Program-made: the position numbers and the translations under genes
From: Chloroflexota bacterium
GTDB taxonomy: Bacteria; Chloroflexota; Anaerolineae; Caldilineales; Caldilineaceae
Assembly: GCA_003451595.1 (NCBI GenBank)
Contig: DMDA01000092.1
Coordinates: forward strand, 1,613 to 38,570
Length of the DNA stretch: 36,958 nt
Direction: 5' to 3'
The notes under the pieces: model-generated
What the model saw: only the letters and a program-made list of their open reading frames with translations
Databases searched by the model: none
Told to the model about the DNA's origin: nothing
Part shown: one piece after another, positions 18,698 to 32,557 of the stretch
Position numbering within the stretch: the stretch's first letter is position 1
Layout of the letters: the number at the start of each line of letters is the position of its first letter

Positions 18698-20737
18698 ATG
18701 TCCGGGCGCCCACAACGCTTGAGATGGCTGATAGTACGCGCAGGGGTGCACTTGCTGGCGCTGCTCGTTGCTCTGGGGCCGGAACCTCTCTTTGCCCAGA
18801 CGCAGGCTGCAATGCAACATGATCTGCCGGCCTCATCATCGGTTGCCGTCACGCACTATCTGCCGCCGCACCAGGTTCAGGCGCATATTGTTCAGCCCGA
18901 CGACTTCACCCCACCTTGGGACGAAGCCGATCGGCTCAATCTTTGGCAGCACGGCCTGCCAACGCCTGAGGCTGTGACACTCCCCATCAATGTGCTGATG
19001 TTGCCCACCGGCGCTCGTGTGCGCCTTGCGCCCGCCGCGTCTTCAACCGGCTGGACATCCCTGATGACAACGCAATGGTCGCTCACGTCCCACCCGGCCT
19101 GTCGCAGATTGCCGACGCTCACGGGCGTGCGTAGTCAGGTCGAGGCGTCGCTACGCAGCGAATTGTCTCAGCCATCACCACTGTCGGCGCCTGTCATTGG
19201 CGAATACCGTCGCCGTTGGGTCTGCATCTTTGCCAACCCTGGTCAGGCAACCAATTTCCTGTTGCAGTTTTCGCTGCATCTCGAAACGCGCGCCTTTGCT
19301 GAGACGTTGTTTGTGTGCGTGTCGACAGATGGTCGCACTTTCTGGGGGCGGCGTTGGCGCACACCTGCCTTGGCCACACCTGCTACTCCCTGGCAGATGC
19401 AGCGCATCTACTTTCCGACTGACCCGGCGTCTTCCACGGCTGGCGTGGCTGTGTTGTGGGAAGTGCAACAACCAACGCAGGTCAGGCAGCCCGCCGGGAT
19501 CCACCTTGCCAACTTCAGCGTGGAGGCGTTTATCCCGCCGCCCGCCAGTTGTGGACAGCTTGATCCTGTGTTGGCATTGCCGGCGTCGGGCAGCAACCAG
19601 GTAAGCAAGGGGCTGAATCTGCCGCCTTATCCTGACCTGACGCCGTCGGGATTGGCCGGGCATGTAGCGCGGCTGCGTGCGCTCGGCGTGCAGTGGGTGC
19701 GGGTGGAGCTACAGGGGCGCGCCGGTAGCGCGCCAGCCGGGTTGATGTTGACCGGGCGCGGCGGCATGCTTGGCTATGTTGATCTTAAGCACTATGACAC
19801 ACTGTTCGAGTTGCTTTGCCGCAGCGAGTCTCCGATCGCCGTGTTAGGGCTGCTCGACAACATGCTGATGCCAACGGACGGCTGGCGTAACCGTCAGGCC
19901 GCAGCAACATACCGCCAGGCCTACACCACGTTGACGGCGCTGCTGGCGCGCTACTACGCCGATCGGGTGCACGCATGGGAACTTTGGAACGAACCAGATC
20001 ACGTCAACACCTACCTGCCGCCTGGCGACTTTGCGGCGTTGCTGGTCGAGGCCGGCGCTGCGATCCGTCGCAGCGTCCCTGCCGCCCGCATCGTCACCGG
20101 AGGAGTGAGCAGTGTAGGGCCGGCAGCCGTTGCCTACTTGCGGCAGACACTGGCGGCGCTAACTGGACTTGTCGCACCCGGTGCAGGTTTCGATGTGGTC
20201 GGCGTACATCTTTACCCCGACGTCGAGTATTGCAGCGGCGCCCGGCCGGTGCGTGAGCCAACGTTTCTCTACGACGATGAACCGACTATACTGGTGCGGC
20301 TGATGCGAGTGTTGGCCGCTGCGGGCTACGCCGACCGTCCGTTGTGGGTGACGGAAATCGGTTGGAACCGCGCCGCCGACAGCGACAACCCGGCCACACA
20401 CGCCTGTGCGTGCGTCGCCGCCACATTAGTGAATGGCAGCGAACAGGCTGCCTATCTGCCCCAGGCCTTTGATATCCTCGTGCGTGAAAGCGCCTGGCCC
20501 TCGACCGCTCCTGGTGTGACCAAGGTCTTCTGGTATCAGTATGCCGATGTTGGGCTGAGCGCCGCTGCTGCTGGCTGTGGCGATGTGGGCGGCGTGGTCG
20601 ATTGGTGGTATGGGCTGTATAGTGGCATCGACAGCGCCGCTGGCATCCTTGAACCTCAGCCCAACCGCGCAGCCTGCACCTTCCGCGCCTGGCCCGACGC
20701 GGCGGCGGTGGCGGCGTGCCTGGGACAGCCTGAGTAG
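18698..20737 (+). CDS. Secreted glycoside hydrolase-like protein (clan GH-A fold)
   Basis: An exported protein of 679 residues. The N-terminus (LIVRAGVHLLALLVALG, then LFAQTQ) is a signal peptide with likely cleavage after LFA. Residues of about 30-290 form a beta-rich region of unknown family. From about 300 a TIM barrel of cellulase/xylosidase type begins: HAWELWNEPDH gives the acid/base candidate Glu432, HLYPDVEY is a typical strand-6 segment and LWVTEIGWN gives the nucleophile candidate Glu553. The NEP and TEIG pair is the clan GH-A pattern (GH5, GH39 and relatives). Several cysteines fit an extracellular location. The upstream in-frame extension to 18392 is a shadow of the previous gene. 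The sugar substrate is unknown. Confidence 0.82.
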   Translation: MSGRPQRLRWLIVRAGVHLLALLVALGPEPLFAQTQAAMQHDLPASSSVAVTHYLPPHQVQAHIVQPDDFTPPWDEADRLNLWQHGLPTPEAVTLPINVLMLPTGARVRLAPAASSTGWTSLMTTQWSLTSHPACRRLPTLTGVRSQVEASLRSELSQPSPLSAPVIGEYRRRWVCIFANPGQATNFLLQFSLHLETRAFAETLFVCVSTDGRTFWGRRWRTPALATPATPWQMQRIYFPTDPASSTAGVAVLWEVQQPTQVRQPAGIHLANFSVEAFIPPPASCGQLDPVLALPASGSNQVSKGLNLPPYPDLTPSGLAGHVARLRALGVQWVRVELQGRAGSAPAGLMLTGRGGMLGYVDLKHYDTLFELLCRSESPIAVLGLLDNMLMPTDGWRNRQAAATYRQAYTTLTALLARYYADRVHAWELWNEPDHVNTYLPPGDFAALLVEAGAAIRRSVPAARIVTGGVSSVGPAAVAYLRQTLAALTGLVAPGAGFDVVGVHLYPDVEYCSGARPVREPTFLYDDEPTILVRLMRVLAAAGYADRPLWVTEIGWNRAADSDNPATHACACVAATLVNGSEQAAYLPQAFDILVRESAWPSTAPGVTKVFWYQYADVGLSAAAAGCGDVGGVVDWWYGLYSGIDSAAGILEPQPNRAACTFRAWPDAAAVAACLGQPE

Positions 20738-20755
20738 GAAGGGAAAGTAGTGCTG

Positions 20756-20792
20756 AAAACTTCGCCCTCAGCCGCATGACTGAGGGCGAAGT
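20756..20792 (-). terminator. Hairpin terminator between convergent genes
   Basis: Perfect 13-bp arms (ACTTCGCCCTCAG and its complement, 20759-20771 and 20780-20792) enclose an 8-nt loop. Reading the minus strand, the stem is followed by a short T-run (20756-20758), so it best serves the aldo/keto reductase gene, though it could also stop the hydrolase transcript. Confidence 0.7.
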
Positions 20793-20845
20793 GCGCCGTG
20801 GCAAATCCAGGCTTGAGTATCAGCGTCTAGCCTTGTGCGCAGACG

Positions 20846-21844
20846 TTACCAGGCGTATGCCTTGGGCGCCTCGCCGCCAGGTCCGGGGAAGATTGCATCC
20901 AGGCGGGCGAGCACCTCGGCATCGAGCGTGATCTCGGTGGCGCGCACGGCGCTCTCCAGTTGTTCGATCGTGCGCGGCCCGATGATCGGCGCCGTGACAG
21001 CTGGGTTGTGCAGCAGCCATGCCAATGCCACCTCGCCTGGCTCATGACCGATTTCACGACAGAGCGCTTCGTAGGCTTCGAGCTGCGGGCGTTTCTTCTC
21101 CACCTGCTTTGCAAACTCCTCGCTCATGCGGCGACCGGCCTGGGCCTTCTGCAGCGCGCCCCCCAGTAGCCCGCCGCCCAGCGGACTCCACGGAATCAGC
21201 CCCAGCCCATAGTGACGGCACGCTGGAATGACTTCCAGCTCGATCATGCGGTTGTCCAGGTGATAGATGCTCTGCTCGCTGACCAACCCTGTCATGTTGC
21301 GCTTGCTGGCCTCCTGGCAGGCTGTGGCGATGTCCCAGCCGGCGAAGTTGCTGGAGCCGACATATACCACCTTGCCCTGATTGACCAGCGCGCCAAACGC
21401 CTGCCATGTCTCGTCCCATGGGCAATCGCGGTCGATGTGATGCATTTGATAGAGATCGATCCAATCGGTCTGCATCCGCTTCAAGCTGCCTTCGCAGTGT
21501 TTGCGAATCTTGTACGCCGAAAGGCTGCGCCCGTCGCTGTTTGGTTCAGGGCGTGCGTTCTTGCGCGTCACCGGATTGTAAACCTTCGTCGCCAGCACAA
21601 CCGCGTCGCGACGCCCGCCGCCCTGGGCAAACCAGCGTCCGATGATCTCCTCCGTCGTGCCATGTTCCACCGCCCAGCCGTAGACGTCAGCCGTGTCGAA
21701 GAAGTTGATCCCAAGCTCCAACGCGCGATCCATAATGCGGAAGCTCTCCTCTTCCGACGTGACCCAGCCGAAGTTCATGGTGCCGAGACAGAGATTGCTG
21801 ACGAGAGCGCCATGTTTGCCCAGCCGTACATGTTTGATTGCCAT
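20846..21844 (-). CDS. Aldo/keto reductase
   Basis: A cytoplasmic NADPH-type aldo/keto reductase of 332 residues with the TIM-barrel fold. The start LGKHGALVSNLCLGTMNFG is typical. The catalytic tetrad is present: Asp50 (FFDTADVYG), Tyr55, Lys87 (LATKVY) and His135 (LYQMHHID). The cofactor region GSSNFAGW and PWSPLGGGLL also match. It is close to the YajO/general-stress AKR group, which acts on various carbonyls. ATG at 21844 (minus strand) has AAGGAG at 21852-21857 with ideal spacing. It is transcribed divergently from the Gfo/Idh gene and ends in a hairpin. Physiological substrate is unknown. Confidence 0.94.
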   Translation of the reverse strand: MAIKHVRLGKHGALVSNLCLGTMNFGWVTSEEESFRIMDRALELGINFFDTADVYGWAVEHGTTEEIIGRWFAQGGGRRDAVVLATKVYNPVTRKNARPEPNSDGRSLSAYKIRKHCEGSLKRMQTDWIDLYQMHHIDRDCPWDETWQAFGALVNQGKVVYVGSSNFAGWDIATACQEASKRNMTGLVSEQSIYHLDNRMIELEVIPACRHYGLGLIPWSPLGGGLLGGALQKAQAGRRMSEEFAKQVEKKRPQLEAYEALCREIGHEPGEVALAWLLHNPAVTAPIIGPRTIEQLESAVRATEITLDAEVLARLDAIFPGPGGEAPKAYAW

Positions 21845-22193
21845 AATGTTGCTCCTTATTGCCTGGAAGGGAAAGAGGATATATCCACGCTGTTACAATA
21901 GCGCATTTTGTGAGGATTGTCACTTTTGGGGGATTGCTTTTTGATCTGCTTATGCCGATACGTATGCATACTTACGCAGTATAGTTGTGCGTGGCATCAG
22001 CGTGCATGGCTGGTGCGATAAATGGTCTGTGCCGCGCAGCAGGGCGAACAGGTAGCGTGCGTTCAGGCGCAGTGTTTGCGTCAATCTTCACTTTCGACCA
22101 CAATGAGGCGCGTCGGGTCGAAGCGAAGCCACCGTGAACGGAGTCTCCACCTGACGCTATCGGCTCTGATCACACGTCACACCGGAGGACATC
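21845..22193. other. Divergent intergenic region (349 bp)
   Basis: The stretch separates the minus-strand aldo/keto reductase and the plus-strand Gfo/Idh gene. It holds a probable minus-strand promoter (21895-21923) and a 10-bp palindrome GTATGCATAC at 21962-21971. A TATAGT at 21980-21985 could be a plus-strand -10 box but lacks a good -35. Apart from these I see nothing; bases 22000-22180 are unassigned leader. Confidence 0.5.
21895..21923 (-). promoter_or_regulatory. Candidate promoter for the aldo/keto reductase
   Basis: On the minus strand GTGACA (five of six -35 bases) is followed after 17 nt by TATTGT (four of six -10 bases). It would start transcription about 45 nt upstream of the gene. 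Confidence 0.4.
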
Positions 22194-23348
22194 ATGCCCA
22201 CGACGCGGCCATTGCGCGTAGCCATCATTGGAACCGCCAGGCGCTCTGACTATCTCTATGGGCCGCTTGTGCAGGCCTTGCCCGATGATGTCGAGTTGGT
22301 GGGAGTGTGGGGGCGGCGCGCCGCAGCAGCGCAGCAACTGGGCGAGCGTCTGCACGTTCCCTGGTACACCGATATGGATCGTCTGATGCGCGAGCAGGCG
22401 CCAGAGATCGGCATCGTCTCCGTTGCCTACAACGCCAATGGGCAGGTCGGCCTGATGGCTGTGGAAGCAGGGCTGCACGTCCTGCTGGAGACGCCCATTG
22501 CACATAAGCTCAGTGAGGCGGACGCCATCATCGCTGCGGCTCAACGCCGCCAGCGCAAGATCGAGGTTGCCGAGCAATTTCACCGCCGCCCACTGGAACA
22601 GATCAAGTTGACCCTGATCCGCAGCGGCCTCTTTGGCCGCGTCCATACGTCTTTCAATGACTTTGCTGGACACGGCTATCACGGCGTCAGCGTGCTGCGC
22701 AGCTATCTGGGGTTCGACGCCCGCCCTATGCAGGTGACAGGCGCCGTGCGCGACTATCCCCTCGCGGCGCACTGGTCGCGATTGGCGGCTACACGCGGCG
22801 AACGCACCGAAACGCAGGAACATGGTCTGATCGCCTTCGAGGGTGGACAGCTTGGCGTCTATCATTGGACGAGCGTCGGCTATGACTCGGCCGTGCGTTG
22901 GTGGCGCAGCAGCCGCTTCCTGGCCGAACGTGGCATGGGCGTCACCGTGGGCGTCAATCTGGAGGTGCAGGAATGGCTGAGCCTGATCGCGCCGGGCGGA
23001 GAGGCCCCGCGCTTCATCACGCTGGAGCGACGCTGGGAGCGCAACGACGGCGGCGCGCTGGTGGCAATGGTGGCGCACACCGGCGACCCCGATCTGCCCA
23101 TCGTGACGTGGGAAAATCCCTTCCGTCCGGTCGTGCAGGGTCACGGCGTGCAGTGGCACGATGACGAGATCGGCGTCGCAGGTTGTCTCCTCAGCCTGGT
23201 GGCGGCGGTGCGCAGCGGCGGCGAACCGACCTATGGCGCTCAGCAGGCGCGCCTCGATCAGGAGATCACGCTGGCAATTCGCCTTTCCAGTCAGGAGGGC
23301 GGCGCGCCGATTGCCCTGCCGCTCGACCCGGCGGCGCAGATGGTGTGA
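22194..23348 (+). CDS. Gfo/Idh/MocA-family protein with degenerate motifs
   Basis: A 384-residue protein with the two-domain layout of the Gfo/Idh/MocA oxidoreductases, which usually oxidise sugars or cyclitols with NAD(P). The N-terminus VAIIGTARRSDYLYG occupies the place of the GxGxxG nucleotide loop but keeps only the first glycine (Gly13). The family EKP motif reads ETP (Glu99-Thr100-Pro101), so the usual active-site lysine is missing. The C-terminal domain is recognisable through VAEQFHRRP and FGRVHTSFNDFAGHGYHG. ATG 22194 is set by GGAGGA at 22184-22189. It may bind a different cofactor or be catalytically altered. Compare the canonical paralogue at 29492. Confidence 0.82.
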   Translation: MPTTRPLRVAIIGTARRSDYLYGPLVQALPDDVELVGVWGRRAAAAQQLGERLHVPWYTDMDRLMREQAPEIGIVSVAYNANGQVGLMAVEAGLHVLLETPIAHKLSEADAIIAAAQRRQRKIEVAEQFHRRPLEQIKLTLIRSGLFGRVHTSFNDFAGHGYHGVSVLRSYLGFDARPMQVTGAVRDYPLAAHWSRLAATRGERTETQEHGLIAFEGGQLGVYHWTSVGYDSAVRWWRSSRFLAERGMGVTVGVNLEVQEWLSLIAPGGEAPRFITLERRWERNDGGALVAMVAHTGDPDLPIVTWENPFRPVVQGHGVQWHDDEIGVAGCLLSLVAAVRSGGEPTYGAQQARLDQEITLAIRLSSQEGGAPIALPLDPAAQMV

Positions 23349-23376
23349 GTTGCGAGGAGCGAGTTGCAAGGGGCGG
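23346..23376 (+). repeat. Interspersed repeat, GAGTTGCGAGGGGCG family
   Basis: GAGTTGCGAGGAGCGAGTTG and a further degenerate unit AAGGGGCGG begin right at the stop codon of the Gfo/Idh gene. It resembles 588-616 (minus strand), 8252-8267 and 34214-34240. Confidence 0.6.
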
Positions 23377-23464
23377 AGGCAAATGGCGGCAGGGCGCGAC
23401 GCTATTCGCACCTCGCCGCAGCGCGACGAAAAAGAGTCAATCTGGAAGTCACTAGAATGCGGGA

Positions 23465-25657
23465 TTGGTTGTGATAGCGAATGAACGCCGGCAGCAGATT
23501 TTGCTTGTTGCGGTCTATCTGATGTTGGCGGTGATGTACAGCGCAGTGACGCCGCTGTTTGAATCGCCGGACGAGGTCTGGCATTACGAGTATATCCGCT
23601 GGCTGGCGGCGGGCAAGGGGCTGGCTGCGCCGGAGGATGTCGGGGTGGCGCCCTGGGCGCAGGAGGGTAGCCAACCGCCGCTCTACTATCTGCTTGGTGC
23701 GGCCATCACTGCGTTTATCCCTGCCGAGAACGCTGACGCCGTGCTCCGCTACAATGTTCACACGGCGGTTGGCAATGCTGATGCATTTGGCAACAAAAAT
23801 TTCATGTTGCATGGCGAGGCCGACGCCTGGCCGTGGCGTGGCGTGGTGCTGGCGGCTCACATCACGCGTTTGCTCTCCGTGACGTTGGGCGGGGTGACGG
23901 TCGCACTGACCTTTCTATTGGCCCAGCTTGCCCTGCCAGGTTGGCCAGCGATGGCTGTGCTGGCGACAGCGCTGGTTGCCTTTTCGCCGCAGTTTCTTTT
24001 TATCTCGGCTTCGACCAACAACGACAATCTGGTTACGGCGCTGGCAACGGTGACGCTGTACCTGTGCGCCCGGCTGCTGAGTGTGTCGACGCGCCCGGTG
24101 TGGTGGGCGTGGGTGGTCCTCGGTGTGGTCATGGGGCTGGCGGCGCTTGCCAAGTTGAGCGGATTGTTGTTGGTTGCGCCGGTGGCGTTCACCCTGGCCG
24201 TGGCGGCGTGGCGTGCGCGCAGCTGGCGCAACTTCTGGCAGGCGGCGTGGTTGATCGGTGGCGTTGTGTTGCTGGTGGCTGGCTGGTGGTATCTGCGCAA
24301 CTGGCTGCTCTTTGGCGATGCGCTGCTGCTGAACGTGATGTTTGCCGGGGTGCCGCCACAGGCGACGCCGGCGACGCTGGCGGAGTTGCTGGCGCTAGCG
24401 CCGGGCGTCTGGCGCTCGATGTGGGCAGTCTTCGGTTGGTTCAATGTGCTGGCGTCGCCCTGGCTCTACCATTTCTACACGGCGCTGAGCGTCCTGGCGG
24501 TGGTGGGGTGGGGCGTGGGGTGGATGGGGCGCCGGCGTGCGTTGCGCACTGGCGTGCGCCCGGCCGTGCTGACGTTGCTAATCCTCTGGTTGGGGGTGAT
24601 GACGGCGGCGGTGGTGCGTTGGGCGCAGATCAGCTATGCACAGGGGCGGCTCTTGTTCCCGGCGCTGGCGGCGCTGGCGACGTTGCTGGCGGGTGGTCTC
24701 ATGCTGCTGGCGCCGTTGCGCTGGCAACGCGTCAGCGCCTGGGCATTGACAGTGGCGCTGGCGGGGATTGCAGCGGTGGCGCCCTTTCTGTGGATTTTGC
24801 CAGCCTATCCGCCGCCCCCGCTGGTGGCAGATGCCAGCGCGCTGCCTGCTGCTCCTACCGCGCACTTTGACGCCGGGCCTGTGCTGCTGGGCGCCACCCT
24901 CTCCCGCCGCGAGGCGCGCGCAGGCGACGCTATCGATGTCACGCTCTACTGGCGAACAGAGCGGATGCTGTCGGCTGACTACAGCGTCTTCGTGCATGCA
25001 GTAGACAGGGATGGCATCGTGCAGGCGCAGCATGACAGTCATCCAGGGCTGGGCGCCTATCCCACACGGGTGTGGCGCGTGGATGAGATCATTGCGGATA
25101 CGCACCGCCTGACCGTGCCGGCGGGCGCGCCCGCGCCATCGGCGTTGCGCATTGTCGCCGGTCTGTATGACGCCGCCACCGGGCAGCGTCTGGCGAGCGA
25201 TCGCGGCGATGCCGTCACGCTGGGCGAAGTGCTGGTGCTGGCGGACGCCGACGCGTTGCCGGGCGCCACCTACATCAATTTTGACAATCAAATGGCGCTG
25301 GTTGGCTTCAAGCTAGATCGACGCACCTTGCAGCCAGGCGAAACGCTGCATGTCACGCTTTGGTGGGAGGGGCTGGCGCCGATGGTGCAGGATTACGTTG
25401 TCTTTGTGCATCTGCTGCTGCCGCCCGACGCGGTGTGGGCGCAGCAGGACCAGATGCCCCAGGCCGGCGCTGCGCCCACCTCGACCTGGCAGGTGGGCGA
25501 GCGCATCGAGGATACGCACCAGCTGACGCTGCCGCCGGAAGCGCCCGCCGGCGTCTATCGCATCGAAGTGGGGGTCTATGACAAAGATACATTGGCGCGG
25601 CTGCCGGTCGACTTTAGCGATCAGGGTGTGGTGCTGGCGCAAGTGAAAGTTGAGTGA
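23465..25657 (+). CDS. GT-C-like integral membrane protein with two C-terminal beta domains
   Basis: A 730-residue membrane protein resembling PMT/ArnT-type or DUF2142-like glycosyltransferases of the GT-C fold. Such enzymes move sugars from lipid-linked donors outside the membrane. The first loop carries the acidic motif FESPDEVWHYEY (Asp-Glu pair near residue 38), followed by QPPLYYLLG and about eleven hydrophobic segments to residue 455. Two homologous beta-sandwich-like domains follow, about 473-590 and 610-730; both have VTLYW/VTLWW, VFVH and DTHxLT motifs in the same order, so they arose by internal duplication. The start is uncertain: TTG 23465 or GTG 23471. Acceptor and donor are unknown. 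It converges with the SH3 protein gene. Confidence 0.78.
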   Translation: MVVIANERRQQILLVAVYLMLAVMYSAVTPLFESPDEVWHYEYIRWLAAGKGLAAPEDVGVAPWAQEGSQPPLYYLLGAAITAFIPAENADAVLRYNVHTAVGNADAFGNKNFMLHGEADAWPWRGVVLAAHITRLLSVTLGGVTVALTFLLAQLALPGWPAMAVLATALVAFSPQFLFISASTNNDNLVTALATVTLYLCARLLSVSTRPVWWAWVVLGVVMGLAALAKLSGLLLVAPVAFTLAVAAWRARSWRNFWQAAWLIGGVVLLVAGWWYLRNWLLFGDALLLNVMFAGVPPQATPATLAELLALAPGVWRSMWAVFGWFNVLASPWLYHFYTALSVLAVVGWGVGWMGRRRALRTGVRPAVLTLLILWLGVMTAAVVRWAQISYAQGRLLFPALAALATLLAGGLMLLAPLRWQRVSAWALTVALAGIAAVAPFLWILPAYPPPPLVADASALPAAPTAHFDAGPVLLGATLSRREARAGDAIDVTLYWRTERMLSADYSVFVHAVDRDGIVQAQHDSHPGLGAYPTRVWRVDEIIADTHRLTVPAGAPAPSALRIVAGLYDAATGQRLASDRGDAVTLGEVLVLADADALPGATYINFDNQMALVGFKLDRRTLQPGETLHVTLWWEGLAPMVQDYVVFVHLLLPPDAVWAQQDQMPQAGAAPTSTWQVGERIEDTHQLTLPPEAPAGVYRIEVGVYDKDTLARLPVDFSDQGVVLAQVKVE

Positions 25658-25663
25658 TGGCAA

Positions 25664-25697
25664 CAAAAAAAGCGCCATCCCCAAGGGAGGATGGCGC
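25664..25697 (-). terminator. Rho-independent terminator for the SH3 protein gene
   Basis: On the minus strand a 9-bp stem (GCGCCATCC/GGATGGCGC, loop of 8) is followed by a run of seven to eight T. It lies between convergent genes; its T-run fits the minus-strand transcript. Confidence 0.85.
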
Positions 25698-25749
25698 CTC
25701 TGCTATCGAGCCTCTTTGCTGTAGACCAGCGTCGAAGCAGCGCGACTGC

Positions 25750-27528
<1,779 letters not shown>

Positions 27529-27681
27529 ACGGTCCTCCCTGCATGTGAGGAAAAGAAATCATTGATGTCCGGTATAGCGTATATGCGAATCCGGCTTTTG
27601 GCAAGTTGCCGGAAAAGGGAAAAACCAAGTCACATCAGTGCACTTTGCAGCAGGTCAGCGCTAGGGCATCGCGCGGTGCTC

Positions 27682-27690
27682 TGGTACAAT
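27682..27690 (+). promoter_or_regulatory. Extended -10 promoter element for ettA
   Basis: TGGTACAAT provides TG-n plus a -10 box with five of six consensus bases; no good -35 is seen. The ftsK promoter has the same layout (TGGTATAAT). Confidence 0.5.
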
Positions 27691-27770
27691 GGCGAGATTG
27701 TCAGCAACTATGTCCGGCAGGATGACGCGCCGGCCGATCCATACCTGGAGCTACCCGGAAACTATAGTTT

Positions 27771-29447
<1,677 letters not shown>

Positions 29448-29450
<3 letters not shown>

Positions 29451-29460
29451 CGCGTGACGC
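29448..29460 (+). repeat. TGACGCR repeat overlapping the ettA stop codon
   Basis: TGACGCGTGACGC is nearly two 7-nt units; its first three bases are the ettA stop codon. Related sequences follow ftsK (8277-8292) and ilvD (32558-32605). Confidence 0.65.
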
Positions 29461-29491
29461 CTGGCCATTCGAGGCAATGCGAGGAGCTATC

Positions 29492-30802
<1,311 letters not shown>

Positions 30803-30860
30803 TGATCATTTCCCATTTGGTTGATTCATTTGTTTCATAGGTGACTGAAGGAGAACATTT

Positions 30861-32552
30861 ATGAGCGTCACGACACGCAACGGACTCAACAAGTACAGCA
30901 GCCAGCTTACGCAGGTGCGCTCACAGGTCGGCTCTCAGGCGATGCTCTACGGCGTCGGGCTGACCGATGAGGACATGCAGAAGCCGCAGGTGGGCATCGC
31001 CAGCATGGGGTGGGAGGGCAACACCTGCAACATGCACCTCAACGATCTCGCCAAAGAGGTCAAAGCGGGTGTGCAGGCGGCGGGCATGGTCGGCCTGATT
31101 TTCCACACCATCGGCGTCAGCGACGGCATTTCGATGGGCACGCAGGGCATGAAGGCGTCGCTGCCCTCGCGCGACATCATCGCCGACTCGATCGAAGCGG
31201 TGATGCGCGCCCAGTACTACGACGCCAACGTCTCGCTGCCCGGCTGCGACAAGAACATGCCCGGCACGATCATGGCGGCGGCGCGCCTCAACCGCCCGAC
31301 GATCATCGTCTACGGCGGCACGATCCGCGCCGGTCACCTGGGCGACCAGAAGCTCGACATCGTGTCGGCCTTTGAGGCGTATGGCAAGTGGCTGGCGAAG
31401 GAGATCAGCGAGGAGCAGCTGCGCGCGGTGCTGCGCAACGCCTGCCCGGGCGAGGGCGCGTGCGGCGGCATGTACACCGCCAACACCATGTCCTCCGCCA
31501 TCGAAGCGCTGGGGATGAGCCTCCCCTACAGCTCCTCGATTCCGGCAAACGCCAAAGAGAAGATCGCCGAGTGCCACGCTGTCGGCCCGGCGCTGCTCAA
31601 CCTGCTCGAGCGCGACATCAAGCCGCTCGACATCCTCACGCGTAAAGCCTTCGAGAACGCCATTGCGACGGTTGTGGCGCTGGGCGGCTCGACCAACGCC
31701 GTGCTCCACCTGCTGGCGATGGCGCGCGCCGCCGACGTGCCGCTCACCATCGACGACTTCCAGGCGGTCTCCAACCGCACGCCGCTGCTCGCCGACATGA
31801 AGCCAAGCGGGCCGTGGGTGATGGAAGACCTGTGGGAAGTGGGCGGCGTGCCGGCAGTCATGAAGCTGTTGCTCGAAAACGGCCTCCTGCACGGCGACTG
31901 TCTGACTGTCACCGGCAAAACGGTGGCGGAGAACCTGGCGGAGTTGCCCGGTCTCAAGGAGGGACAGCGCATTGTGCAGCCGATCACAAAGCCGCTCAAG
32001 CCGACGGGGCATCTGCAAATTCTCTACGGCAACCTGGCGACGGAAGGCGCGGTCGCCAAGATCACCGGCAAGGAGGGCACGAAGTTCACGGGGCCTGCCA
32101 GGGTGTTCGACTCGGAGGAGCTGACGTTGGAAGCCTTGCAGCAGGGGCGCATCACCCACGGCGACGTGGTGGTGATCCGTTACGAAGGTCCCAAAGGCGG
32201 CCCCGGCATGCGCGAGATGCTCTCGATCACCTCGGCGATCATGGGCGCCGGGCTGGGCAAGAGCGTGGCGCTGATCACCGACGGGCGCTTCTCCGGCGGC
32301 ACGCATGGCTTCGTCGTCGGTCACATCACGCCGGAAGCGCAGACTGGCGGCAATCTGGCATTGGTGCAGGATGGCGACCTGATCACCATCGACGCCGAAA
32401 ACAATCGCCTCGACCTGCACGTCAGCGACGAGGAGCTGGCGCGCCGCCGCGCAACGTGGACGACGCCTGCCCCTAAGTTCACCAAAGGGATGCTTTACAA
32501 GTACTACAAGACGGTTTCGTCCGCCTCCGAAGGCTGCGTAACCGACGCATAG
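30861..32552 (+). CDS. ilvD: Dihydroxy-acid dehydratase
   Basis: Catalyses the dehydration of 2,3-dihydroxy-isovalerate and its methylvalerate homologue to the 2-oxoacids, the third step of valine and isoleucine synthesis. It has 563 residues, a normal IlvD/Edd family length. Three cysteines expected to hold the Fe-S cluster are present: Cys56 (GNTCNMHL), Cys129 (PGCDKNMPG) and Cys201 (CPGEGACGGMYTANTM). The C-terminal active-site segment GRFSGGTHGFVVGHITPEA is intact. Phosphogluconate dehydratase (Edd) is unlikely given the NTCNMHLNDLA and MYTANTM context. ATG 30861 has AAGGAG at 30848-30853. A 48-bp hairpin follows its stop by five bases, and the VOR genes begin 250 nt downstream. Confidence 0.97.
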   Translation: MSVTTRNGLNKYSSQLTQVRSQVGSQAMLYGVGLTDEDMQKPQVGIASMGWEGNTCNMHLNDLAKEVKAGVQAAGMVGLIFHTIGVSDGISMGTQGMKASLPSRDIIADSIEAVMRAQYYDANVSLPGCDKNMPGTIMAAARLNRPTIIVYGGTIRAGHLGDQKLDIVSAFEAYGKWLAKEISEEQLRAVLRNACPGEGACGGMYTANTMSSAIEALGMSLPYSSSIPANAKEKIAECHAVGPALLNLLERDIKPLDILTRKAFENAIATVVALGGSTNAVLHLLAMARAADVPLTIDDFQAVSNRTPLLADMKPSGPWVMEDLWEVGGVPAVMKLLLENGLLHGDCLTVTGKTVAENLAELPGLKEGQRIVQPITKPLKPTGHLQILYGNLATEGAVAKITGKEGTKFTGPARVFDSEELTLEALQQGRITHGDVVVIRYEGPKGGPGMREMLSITSAIMGAGLGKSVALITDGRFSGGTHGFVVGHITPEAQTGGNLALVQDGDLITIDAENNRLDLHVSDEELARRRATWTTPAPKFTKGMLYKYYKTVSSASEGCVTDA

Positions 32553-32557
32553 GCAAC

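Noticed and set aside
21212..21901. 229-codon frame on the plus strand
   Set aside because: Complementary to the aldo/keto reductase, which has its full catalytic tetrad.
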